Below, piece by piece: positions 1 through 6,034 of a stretch of 7,045 nucleotides of DNA. Made by a program: the position numbers and the translations under genes. The stretch is from Spirosoma sp. GTDB lineage: Bacteria; Bacteroidota; Bacteroidia; Cytophagales; Spirosomataceae. The stretch's first letter is position 1, and the number at the start of each line of letters is the position of its first letter. The DNA lies in NCBI GenBank assembly GCA_025351545.1, contig JANXVQ010000703.1, positions 1 to 7,045 of the forward strand, given 5' to 3'. The notes below the pieces were generated by a model. It had not been told where the DNA came from and did no database searches. It saw only the letters and a list, made by a program, of their open reading frames with translations.

Positions 1-19
1 GGTTCTCAAACCCGACACC
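1..19. repeat. Right half of a palindromic intergenic repeat, cut by the window edge
   Basis: The first twelve bases form a small dyad, GGTT-ctca-AACC, followed by CGACACC. If this is the right side of a larger palindrome, the unseen bases just before position 1 should read GGTGTCG, extending the stem to about 11 bp. Such a hairpin would be a REP-like repeat or a terminator for a gene outside the window. Only the 4-bp inner stem is directly visible. The rest is inference. Confidence 0.3.
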
Positions 20-109
20 ACAACTAGTTCCGTTTTATACCGGCTATTAATTAATACAACCCAATAAGTGGACTTAGGGGTTTTATGCAGTCTATAAGAA
101 AAATTACAG

Positions 110-211
110 AATAGCGAAAGAGTGAAAGAGTGATTAGGTAATTTTGTACCCTCCGCTCCGGCGGGCCGGTTTCATCGCTCTGGCGGGCCGGTCTTTAACT
201 CTTTCGCTATT
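110..211. repeat. MITE-like element with 14-bp terminal inverted repeats, abutting purK
   Basis: AATAGCGAAAGAGT (110-123) is the exact reverse complement of ACTCTTTCGCTATT (198-211). Inside the left end the octamer GAAAGAGT is tandemly duplicated (116-123 and 124-131). Towards the right end there are two direct copies of a GC-rich unit, 154-172 and 176-194, matching at 17 of 19 positions with a 22-nt period. There is no coding capacity of note. A possible Bacteroidota -7 box (TAnnTTTG) reads TAATTTTG at 139-146, but no convincing -33 box lies upstream, so promoter activity is only a suggestion. No clear target-site duplication was found. The right terminal repeat ends immediately before the purK TTG, so the element defines that gene's upstream context. 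Confidence 0.6.
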
Positions 212-1351
212 TTGACACCTACTATCGGTATCCTCGGCGGGGGCCAGCTTGGCCTCATGCTCCTGCAAGCATCCATTGACTGGAATCTCCGCGTTCACAT
301 TCTTGATCCCGACGCAGAAGCGCCGTGTCGTCATCTCTGTACACAATTCACGCAGGGTTCACTGACCGATTACGACACGGTTTACCAGTTTGGACAGTCG
401 GTTGATGTGCTGACAATTGAGATTGAACGGGTCAATGTAGAAGCCCTTGAAGCACTCGAACGAGAAGGCAAGCGTGTGTTTCCCCAACCGTCGGTCATTC
501 GCATTATTCAGGATAAACGACTACAGAAACAGTTTTATCGCGACCATAATTTACCCACCGCCGATTTTATTCTGACCGAAAACCGGGCCGACGTAGCGCT
601 ATTGGAAATTCATCAGCCCGATTTTTTCCCCGCCTTTCATAAGCTCGGCCGCGATGGCTACGATGGCCGGGGTGTTCAGCGGATTACGTCCGTTGCCGAT
701 GTCGGAAAAGCGTTCGATGCGCCGGGCGTACTGGAAAAAGCGGTTGATTTCGAGAAAGAACTGGCTGTAATCGTTGCTCGTAACGAACAGGGCGATGTAC
801 AGACATTTCCAACGGTCGAGATGGTATTTCATCCCGAACTGAACCTGGTTGAATACTTGTTTGCCCCGGCTGAAATTTCGGCTGAAATTAATCAGCAGGC
901 GCAGGACATCGCCCGAAAAACGGCCAATGCATTTGGCATTGTCGGCTTGCTGGCGGTTGAATTATTCCTAACCAAATCGGGCGAGATTCTGATTAACGAA
1001 GTGGCTCCACGGCCGCACAACAGCGGTCATCAAACCATGCGGGCCAACGTTACATCGCAGTTCGAACAGCATTGGCGAGCCATTCTCGACTACCCTCTCG
1101 GCGACACAACGGCTTACCAACCAGCCGCTATGGTGAACCTCCTTGGCGAAGATGGTCACACCGGTCCGGCCGTTTACGAAGGACTGGAGACATTGCTGGC
1201 CATGCCCGGTGTGTTTCCTTTTTTCTACGGAAAAGCCATCACCAAACCATTCCGCAAAATGGGCCATGTGACAGTCATGGACGATTCGCTGGAAGCGTTA
1301 CGATCAAAAGTGGAAGTAGTACAGAAAAGTATTCGGGTTATTAGCGCGTAG
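212..1351 (+). CDS. purK: N5-carboxyaminoimidazole ribonucleotide synthase (PurK)
   Basis: Cytoplasmic ATP-grasp enzyme of de novo purine synthesis. It carboxylates 5-aminoimidazole ribonucleotide with bicarbonate and ATP, giving N5-CAIR, the substrate of PurE. The 379-residue length is normal for the family. Visible signatures are the N-terminal GILGGGQLG (residues 6-14), TIEIERVN (68-75), HKLGRDGYDGRGV (143-155), the ATP-grasp metal-site segment INEVAPRPHNSGH (261-273), TSQFEQH (281-287), and YGK...RKMGHVT near the C terminus (339-354). The start must be TTG at 212: no ATG or GTG lies in frame between the upstream stop (131-133) and this point, and the first internal ATG (codon 16) would delete the dinucleotide-fold motif. 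No Shine-Dalgarno sequence is visible. Repeats touch both ends: a terminal inverted repeat directly before the start, and a palindrome containing the TAG stop. purE is not in the window. Family assignment is very secure; the start is good but unusual. Confidence 0.96.
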   Translation: MTPTIGILGGGQLGLMLLQASIDWNLRVHILDPDAEAPCRHLCTQFTQGSLTDYDTVYQFGQSVDVLTIEIERVNVEALEALEREGKRVFPQPSVIRIIQDKRLQKQFYRDHNLPTADFILTENRADVALLEIHQPDFFPAFHKLGRDGYDGRGVQRITSVADVGKAFDAPGVLEKAVDFEKELAVIVARNEQGDVQTFPTVEMVFHPELNLVEYLFAPAEISAEINQQAQDIARKTANAFGIVGLLAVELFLTKSGEILINEVAPRPHNSGHQTMRANVTSQFEQHWRAILDYPLGDTTAYQPAAMVNLLGEDGHTGPAVYEGLETLLAMPGVFPFFYGKAITKPFRKMGHVTVMDDSLEALRSKVEVVQKSIRVISA

Positions 1352-1439
1352 AGACGCATACTTGCGTCTCTACGCGTCAGCAATTTGTTTTCTTATCACA
1401 TATTGCTGACGCACAGGAGACGCAAGTATGCGTCTCTAC
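1345..1439. repeat. Compound palindromic element between convergent genes, carrying the purK stop
   Basis: A 23-bp sequence at 1348-1370 is repeated as a perfect inverted copy at 1417-1439. Each arm is itself palindromic. The left arm folds as a 14-bp perfect stem (1345-1358 with 1363-1376, loop TACT). The right arm folds as an 8-bp stem (1417-1424 with 1429-1436, loop AGTA). Between them GCGTCAGCAAT (1374-1384) pairs with ATTGCTGACGC (1402-1412) around a 17-nt T-rich loop. The unit ends one base before the stop of the opposing gene at 1441. The architecture resembles a REP/MITE-type repeat. Its place between two converging genes means it could also end transcription from both sides. No coding capacity and no obvious target duplication. 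Confidence 0.75.
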
Positions 1440-1440
1440 A

Positions 1441-2277
1441 TTATCCAACTACATTCGTCAGCGTCCCTATCCCGTCTATTGTAATACTAACTTCATCGCC
1501 GGGGAGGAGGGTAAAATCGTCGGGTGGAACAATGCCGGTGCCGGTCATCAGGAAACAACCGTATGAGAACGAACATTCGCGGTACAGGAACGACACCAGT
1601 TCGGTATGCTGGCGTTTCATCTGGTTAATGGCAATGCTGTTTGTGAAAACCGCCTGCTCATCACGGATGATTTCCAGCCGAATTTGCGTTTCGGGAGCGA
1701 TGGGCGTTTCAGGAACAAACAAGCATGGCCCGAGGGAAGCGCTGCCATCGTAGCTTTTGGCCTGGGGCAAATACAGCGGATTTTCGCCTTCAATGCTCCG
1801 CGAACTCATATCGTTACCACAGGTGTAGCCCACAATTTTACCCGACGATGTTGTGAACAATGTCAATTCGGGTTCCGGCACATTCCAGGTAGAATCGGCA
1901 CGGATACGGACATTATCACCCGGTCCCACAACGCGTTCCGGTGTCGATTTGAAGAATAATTCGGGCCGTTCGGCATCGTAAACACGGTCGTAGAAATTAT
2001 CACCTCCCGACTTTTTAGACTCTTCCATACGCGCATTACGGCTACGCAGGTATGTTACACCCGATGCCCAAACCTCCTGCCGACCGATAGGAGCCAGCAA
2101 TTCGGTTTTAGTCCAGTCCTGATACTCGTCCGATGCGACTGTCGATGTTGTTAACTGCTGTAAAACATCATGTAAATTATCCTGATTGACGAAAGCATCC
2201 CAATCATTTGTTGGAGCAAGATAGAATTGATTGGCAGATTCAAGAATGATGCCGGAGCGGGTTTTATAAAGTTTCAT
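1441..2277 (-). CDS. Fumarylacetoacetate hydrolase (FAH) family protein
   Basis: Predicted cytoplasmic metal-dependent enzyme of the FAH superfamily, which includes fumarylacetoacetate hydrolases, 2-keto-4-pentenoate-type hydratases and isomerases, and 2-keto-3-deoxy-sugar-acid dehydratases and hydrolases. The 278-residue protein has an N-terminal region of about 100 residues, then the catalytic beta-roll. Candidate metal ligands are E135 and E137 in NVPEPEL and D156 in GNDMSSRS, matching the family's E-x-E...D pattern. K174 in [14 protein letters not shown] fits the conserved lysine. The late [21 protein letters not shown] segment (245-265) is also typical. The substrate cannot be read from the sequence; the NVPEPEL context makes a keto-acid from sugar or aromatic breakdown plausible, but this is inference. 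It starts at ATG, has no partner genes on its strand, converges on purK across a palindromic repeat, and is divergent from recO across an 87-bp gap. Confidence 0.9.
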   Translation of the reverse strand: MKLYKTRSGIILESANQFYLAPTNDWDAFVNQDNLHDVLQQLTTSTVASDEYQDWTKTELLAPIGRQEVWASGVTYLRSRNARMEESKKSGGDNFYDRVYDAERPELFFKSTPERVVGPGDNVRIRADSTWNVPEPELTLFTTSSGKIVGYTCGNDMSSRSIEGENPLYLPQAKSYDGSASLGPCLFVPETPIAPETQIRLEIIRDEQAVFTNSIAINQMKRQHTELVSFLYRECSFSYGCFLMTGTGIVPPDDFTLLPGDEVSITIDGIGTLTNVVG

Positions 2278-2364
2278 GAGCGACGAACGAAGTACTATTG
2301 GCGAACAAACAGATGACTTTTTCAGTAAAAGGTGTTATCTTAGATAGTTTACTGTGAACCCAAG

Positions 2365-3057
2365 ATGCTGCAAAAAACAAGGGGCATCGCCCTTAGCTAT
2401 ATTCGTTACCGCGAAACATCCATTATCGCCCGCGTTTATACCGAAGAGTTCGGCCTGCAAAGCTATATCGTCAACAGTGTTCGAACAGCGCGAAGTAAGA
2501 ATAACAAAATTGCGTTGTTTCAACCACTGACATTATTGGAAATGGTTGTTTACTACAAAAACGACCGCAACCTGCACCGAATTTCGGAGGTAAAAACCAG
2601 TTATCCGTTTCAGAGTTTGCCATTTGAAGTTGGCAAGTCAACCATTGCGATGTTTGTGACGGAGATGCTGAATAAAGTTCTGAAAGAAGAAGCCAGCAGC
2701 CCGGTATTATTTCGGTTTCTGGTCGATTCAGTTCTATTTCTGGAAGAAGCGAAGATAAACTACGAAAACTTTCACCTCATCTTTCTGCTGAAGCTATCGT
2801 TTTTTCTGGGTTTTGGCCCTGAATCGTCCCGCGAGTTTGAGAGCCAGCTTCGCGAAAACTCATACCCTTTCCTGCCCGACAATGAAATGGAAACGGCTCT
2901 CAACATCATGTTGCGTCAGCCACTCGGCACGGCCATAAAACTTAGCCGTTCGGCCCGTAACGAACTGGCCGACGCCCTGGTAACGTACTACCATATTCAC
3001 ATTGATTCCCTGGGCGAAGTAAAATCATTGCCCGTATTGCGGGAAGTGCTGGGATGA
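2365..3057 (+). CDS. recO: DNA repair protein RecO
   Basis: RecO works with RecR (and RecF) to remove SSB from single-stranded DNA, load RecA at gaps, and anneal complementary strands. The 230-residue protein is of family length. Its N-terminal OB-fold domain covers about residues 1-80, beginning MLQKTRGIALSYIRYRETSIIARVYT, with the basic NSVRTARSKNNKIALFQPL segment (37-55). A helical C-terminal domain follows and ends SLPVLREVLG. The sequence contains no cysteine, so the four-cysteine zinc site of some RecO proteins is absent; many RecO proteins lack it. The ATG at 2365 fits the conserved N terminus. No Shine-Dalgarno sequence is evident. It stands alone on its strand apart from higBA, which begins 63 bp downstream and is probably a separate unit. 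recJ, of the same recombination pathway, lies about 3 kb away on the other strand. Confidence 0.93.
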   Translation: MLQKTRGIALSYIRYRETSIIARVYTEEFGLQSYIVNSVRTARSKNNKIALFQPLTLLEMVVYYKNDRNLHRISEVKTSYPFQSLPFEVGKSTIAMFVTEMLNKVLKEEASSPVLFRFLVDSVLFLEEAKINYENFHLIFLLKLSFFLGFGPESSREFESQLRENSYPFLPDNEMETALNIMLRQPLGTAIKLSRSARNELADALVTYYHIHIDSLGEVKSLPVLREVLG

Positions 3058-3060
3058 CAT

Positions 3061-3102
3061 TTAAAATAAAGTTCCCATTTTAAGAACAAATTCCTCACTT
3101 TG
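3061..3102 (+). promoter_or_regulatory. Candidate promoter/operator of higBA
   Basis: TTAAAAT (3061-3067) and ATTTTAA (3077-3083) form a 7-bp inverted repeat with a 9-nt spacer, overlapped by a shorter GTTC...GAAC dyad (3071-3074 and 3084-3087). TCACTTTG (3095-3102) matches the Bacteroidota -7 box TAnnTTTG except at one position. HigA-type antitoxins usually repress their own operon by binding dyads at such positions, so an operator is a reasonable guess. The dyad could instead be a remnant of a recO terminator. Confidence 0.25.
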
Positions 3103-3120
3103 TGCCTTATCATTGTCTCG

Positions 3121-3417
3121 ATGAAACGAATTATTGCGAAACGGACGCTTAAGGAATTTTGGGGGAAATATTCAAATGCTGAACAATATTTGAAAACGTG
3201 GTATGAAACAGCTAAACAGGCTGATTGGAAAAATCCACAGGACATTAAAAATACGTACGCCACTGCCAGTATTATCGCTGGTAACCGGGTTGTTTTTAAT
3301 GTTAAGGGCAATGATTATCGGCTTATTGTAAAATTCAATTATCAACGTCAATGGGCATTTATTCGTTTTATCGGTACTCATACCGACTACGATAAAATAG
3401 ATGCTACAACGATTTAA
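3121..3417 (+). CDS. higB: HigB-like type II toxin (RelE-fold mRNA interferase)
   Basis: A 98-residue basic protein of the HigB toxin family, whose characterised members are ribosome-dependent mRNA endonucleases neutralised by the adjacent antitoxin. Family signatures are MKRIIAKRTLKEFW at the N terminus, the NRVVFNVKGNDYRLIV strand pair (55-70), and the C-terminal FIGTHTDYDKID (83-94). The ATG at 3121 was chosen because family members begin with an (M)(K)RIIAKRTL-like sequence; the in-frame TTG at 3100 would add a seven-residue tail without family support. The stop is 12 nt before the antitoxin ATG, so the genes are co-transcribed in the toxin-first order typical of higBA. Base composition is lower in GC than the flanking genes (22 of 60 bases in 3121-3180 by hand count), consistent with acquisition by transfer. 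Activity is inferred from family only. Confidence 0.88.
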   Translation: MKRIIAKRTLKEFWGKYSNAEQYLKTWYETAKQADWKNPQDIKNTYATASIIAGNRVVFNVKGNDYRLIVKFNYQRQWAFIRFIGTHTDYDKIDATTI

Positions 3418-3429
3418 ATTTTGACTGTA

Positions 3430-3798
3430 ATGAATATCAAGCCAATAAAAACGGAAGCTGATTACGAGTTAGCTCTCAAACGAATTGATGCTATTTTCGA
3501 CGCTCCTACCGATACCCCTGATGGCGATGAAGCTGAATTATTGAGTTTACTGATTGACAGCTACGAAAATGAACATTACGCTATCGAAGCACCTGATCCC
3601 ATCGAAGCGATTAAAATTCGGCTCGAAGAAATGGACTTAAAACAGCAAGATTTGGTAGGTGTTATTGGTGGTAAAAGTCGGGTTTCGGAAGTACTTAATC
3701 GCAAACGGAAATTAACAGTAGAAATGATACGGAATTTAACTGTAACCTTACAGTTATCAGCTTCGAGTTTAATAAAGGAATATGAGTTAGTAAAGTAG
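3430..3798 (+). CDS. higA: HigA-like antitoxin with XRE-type helix-turn-helix
   Basis: Antitoxin partner of the preceding HigB. From the ATG at 3430 it is 122 residues long. An acidic N-terminal half (about 1-58, rich in D and E, with IKTEADYELALKRIDAIFDA typical of this COG5499-like group) precedes an XRE/Cro-type helix-turn-helix at about 59-115. Within the helix-turn-helix, KQQDLVGVIGGKSRVSEVLNR supplies the turn and recognition helix. It is expected to bind HigB and repress the shared promoter. An in-frame TTG at 3421 would add only three residues, and the ATG gives the family-like MNIKPIKTEADYE start. GC is low like higB (23 of 60 bases in 3661-3720). It converges on lptB, 60 bp away. 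Confidence 0.88.
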   Translation: MNIKPIKTEADYELALKRIDAIFDAPTDTPDGDEAELLSLLIDSYENEHYAIEAPDPIEAIKIRLEEMDLKQQDLVGVIGGKSRVSEVLNRKRKLTVEMIRNLTVTLQLSASSLIKEYELVK

Positions 3799-3810
3799 CC
3801 CGTCCTTGTT

Positions 3811-3839
3811 GGCGTTCAGGCACTTTATTAACTAACGCC
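3811..3839. terminator. Weak dyad between convergent higA and lptB
   Basis: GGCGTT (3811-3816) pairs with AACGCC (3834-3839) across a 17-nt loop. With one bulged C the stem may extend by TT/AA. It sits between two converging genes, where a terminator is expected, but the stem is short, the loop is long, and no clear T-tract follows on either strand. Confidence 0.25.
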
Positions 3840-3858
3840 CAAGCTAGATAGCCAACTG

Positions 3859-4590
3859 TTAAACCTTCCGTTTCAACTCAAAATGTTGCCCTAAATACAC
3901 GCGACGAACCTGTTCATCATTGGCTAACTCTTCGGCGGTTCCCTGCTTGAGAATTTTGCCCTCGAATAACAAATACGCCCGATCGGTTATGGAAAGTGTT
4001 TCGTTAACGTTGTGATCGGTGATAAGGATACCGATGTTTTTGTGCTTCAATTTGGAGACAATGCTCTGAATGTCTTCTACCGCAATTGGGTCGACGCCCG
4101 CAAAGGGTTCGTCCAATAGAATGAATTTTGGATCGACGGCCAGCGCACGGGCAATTTCAGTACGTCGGCGTTCGCCCCCGGACAGTACCTTACCTTTGCT
4201 CTTTCGAACGTGTGTCAGGCTAAATTCTTCAAGCAGTTCCTGTACTTTATCTTTTCGTTCGCTTTTCGGTAAGCTGCTCATTTCCAACACAGCCAATACA
4301 TTTTCTTCGACCGTTAAGTCGCGAAAAATCGACGCTTCCTGCGCCAGATAGCCCAAGCCGAGTCGAGCCCGTTTGTACATCGGCAGGTCAGTCACGTCCA
4401 CATCGTCGATAAAAACCTTGCCGCTGTTAGGTTTCACCAGACCAACGGCCATGTAGAACGATGTAGTTTTACCGGCACCATTTGGTCCCAGAAGCCCCAC
4501 AATTTCTCCCTGTGCGACTTGATACGACACATTATCGTTGACTAACCGCGACCCGTATTTTTTAATCAAATTTTCAGTTCTAAGAATCAT
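3859..4590 (-). CDS. lptB: Lipopolysaccharide export ATP-binding protein LptB
   Basis: Cytoplasmic ATPase of the LptB2FG transporter, which extracts lipopolysaccharide from the inner membrane and drives it along LptC-LptA to the LptDE translocon. The 243-residue length is standard. All ABC motifs are intact: Walker [10 protein letters not shown] (35-43), Q-loop Q84 in [18 protein letters not shown], signature LSGGERRR (136-143), Walker B FILLDE with catalytic E161, D-loop AGVDPIAV, and H-loop H193 in ITDHNV. The phrases [11 protein letters not shown] and [14 protein letters not shown] distinguish LptB from the related branched-chain amino-acid LivF/LivG ATPases. It starts at ATG. Other lpt genes are not visible. 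The upstream gap to the divergent DUF2252 gene is 138 bp and holds several small dyads. Confidence 0.95.
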   Translation of the reverse strand: MILRTENLIKKYGSRLVNDNVSYQVAQGEIVGLLGPNGAGKTTSFYMAVGLVKPNSGKVFIDDVDVTDLPMYKRARLGLGYLAQEASIFRDLTVEENVLAVLEMSSLPKSERKDKVQELLEEFSLTHVRKSKGKVLSGGERRRTEIARALAVDPKFILLDEPFAGVDPIAVEDIQSIVSKLKHKNIGILITDHNVNETLSITDRAYLLFEGKILKQGTAEELANDEQVRRVYLGQHFELKRKV

Positions 4591-4611
4591 TTTGATACGT
4601 TATACTAGAAG

Positions 4612-4661
4612 GGTCTGTGCCAGACCAACTGAGCCGCCAGCGACGGCCGCAAAGTTCGCGG
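4612..4661. repeat. Cluster of small palindromes in the lptB / DUF2252 divergent gap
   Basis: Three dyads sit side by side: GGTCTG-tgc-CAGACC (4612-4626), GCCG...CGGC (4633-4636 and 4644-4647), and CCGC...GCGG (4647-4650 and 4658-4661). The segment is more GC-rich than the rest of the gap, which is AT-rich up to the ATG at 4729. It may be a REP-like repeat, or a structured 5' leader of the lptB transcript, since it lies within 75 bp of the lptB start. Only the first dyad is convincing on its own. Confidence 0.4.
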
Positions 4662-4728
4662 TATTACAACCCACTGCCAACTATTTTTAGTCACAGTAAA
4701 GGCCAACACTTATTTATTAACAAAATTT

Positions 4729-5949
4729 ATGGTAAATCCGTCCATTCCCGAACGTATAAAGGCATTCAATGCAGACCGCGACCCGATCTTGCTGGAAGGA
4801 AAATATTCGGCTATGCGGGAAAGTCCTTTCCGATTTTTCCGGGGAACCAGCCATTTGTTCAACAGCGACATTCCGACTGATTCGTTCATCCTGGAATCCC
4901 CGCAAACATGGAATGTCGGTGATTTGCACATTGAAAATTTCGGTTCATTCAAAGCAGACAATCGCATTGCTTACTTCGATCTAAATGACTTCGATGAGTG
5001 TATTCTTGCCCCGAATTTAGCCGATTTAGCCCGGCTGACATGCAGTCTGTTTGTTGCCGCTGACTTTTTAAAACTGAACGATGCCGAGGTTAATTATTTA
5101 GTTAAAACCCTGACAGATGCCTATGCTTCCACATTGACTCTTGGGTACATCCGGCCGCTGGAACAGGAAACAGCAACGGGTGTTATCCGTCATTTTCTGC
5201 GCTCGGTTGAGTACCGAAAACGGCGATTATTTCTGGAAAGTCGGGTTGTTTATAAAAAACATAAAATTCGGTTCAGTAAGCGTAATTTACACATCCGCAA
5301 GGCGGATAAAGAAACTAAAGTGCGCATTAGCAATGCAATTAATGCATGGGCCGAAACGCAGCCTAACCCTAGTTTTTTCACTGTACTGGATGTGGCTCAC
5401 CGTGTGGCTGGCACAGGTAGTTTGGGTATCGAACGCTTTATGATTCTGGTTAGCGGACCGGGGAAATCAGGGACCGAATATCTGCTGGATTTGAAAAAAT
5501 CTCTTCCATCTACCCTGCAAACTCGTTTAGCAGCCAACCAGCCCTCATGGACCAGCGAAGCTGAACGTATTGTGGAGGTGCAGAAACGTATTCAGGCAGC
5601 TTCGCCGGCCCTGCTTCATCCATTAGTATTGCCCGACGGGTCATATGTTTTGCGCGAGCTCCAGCCGATTGAGGATAAAATTGCGCTGATCGCTCTGATT
5701 GGAAAAACGAAGAAACTCGAAAGTTTGGTTGGTAATATGGGGCGATTATGCGCCTGGGGTCACCTTCGCAGTAGTGGTCGGCAAGGATCAGCGATTGCGG
5801 ATGAACTGATTAACTTTGGGGCGAATTATGATACCTGGCGTCAACCACTTATAGACTATGCTCACCAGTACGCCCAACAGATTAGAACGGATTATATAGC
5901 CTATTGTCGAGCATACGACGATGGTTTTTTCAGACCCATCAGCCAATAG
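4729..5949 (+). CDS. DUF2252 family protein, putative kinase-like
   Basis: A 406-residue protein of the DUF2252 family (COG4320), whose function is not established to my knowledge. Family hallmarks are SPFRFFRGT (32-40), GDLHIENFG (64-72), YFDLNDFDE (82-90), RVAGTGSLGIERF (225-237), LDLKKSLPS (253-261) and YVLRELQPIEDK (306-317). GDLHIEN resembles the catalytic loop of aminoglycoside and choline phosphotransferases (GDLHxxN), with DLNDFD in the place of the metal-binding Asp. GTGSLG followed by a lysine-bearing strand resembles a glycine-rich loop plus ATP-binding lysine, but it comes after the catalytic-like segment, the reverse of the normal order. That reading is inference. No signal peptide or membrane segment is seen, so it is probably cytoplasmic. 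It starts at ATG without a Shine-Dalgarno sequence, is divergent from lptB and convergent with recJ, and has no partner genes. Family call secure, function open. Confidence 0.9.
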   Translation: MVNPSIPERIKAFNADRDPILLEGKYSAMRESPFRFFRGTSHLFNSDIPTDSFILESPQTWNVGDLHIENFGSFKADNRIAYFDLNDFDECILAPNLADLARLTCSLFVAADFLKLNDAEVNYLVKTLTDAYASTLTLGYIRPLEQETATGVIRHFLRSVEYRKRRLFLESRVVYKKHKIRFSKRNLHIRKADKETKVRISNAINAWAETQPNPSFFTVLDVAHRVAGTGSLGIERFMILVSGPGKSGTEYLLDLKKSLPSTLQTRLAANQPSWTSEAERIVEVQKRIQAASPALLHPLVLPDGSYVLRELQPIEDKIALIALIGKTKKLESLVGNMGRLCAWGHLRSSGRQGSAIADELINFGANYDTWRQPLIDYAHQYAQQIRTDYIAYCRAYDDGFFRPISQ

Positions 5950-5996
5950 TGTTAGCAAACAGCAGGGACCAATAGGATGGCTGCAAATTAACTTTG

Positions 5997-6025
5997 GGCT
6001 CAAACAGCATCCTGCTGTTTGAGCC
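5997..6025. terminator. Strong hairpin between convergent DUF2252 gene and recJ
   Basis: GGCTCAAACAGCA (5997-6009) is perfectly complementary to TGCTGTTTGAGCC (6013-6025) around a TCC loop, a 13-bp stem. With a bulged G5996, two further T-A pairs (5994-5995 with 6026-6027) can form. It lies 47 bp after one stop codon and 9 bp from the opposing one, so it probably serves both genes. No long T-tract follows on either strand, so Rho-independent termination is likely but not classical. CAAACAGCA also occurs at 5956-5964 and could compete for the same pairing arm. Confidence 0.7.
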
Positions 6026-6034
6026 AACTAACTG

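Noticed and set aside
134..346. Minus-strand open frame over the MITE-like element and the purK start
   Set aside because: It crosses the element and the well-supported N terminus of PurK, and its protein shows no recognisable family features.
1345..1439. CRISPR array
   Set aside because: The copies are inverted, not direct, there are only two arms, and no spacer periodicity or cas gene is present.
2336..2352. TATCTTAG and TAGTTTAC as a recO -7 promoter box
   Set aside because: Each departs from TAnnTTTG and no -33 box lies at proper spacing; AT-rich gaps give such matches by chance.
3100..3120. TTG start of higB seven codons upstream of the ATG
   Set aside because: The added residues have no family counterpart, while the ATG at 3121 gives the typical KRIIAKRTL start.
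4682..4689. TATTTTTA as a -7 box for the DUF2252 gene
   Set aside because: One mismatch to TAnnTTTG and no recognisable -33 element about 20 nt upstream; too weak to annotate.
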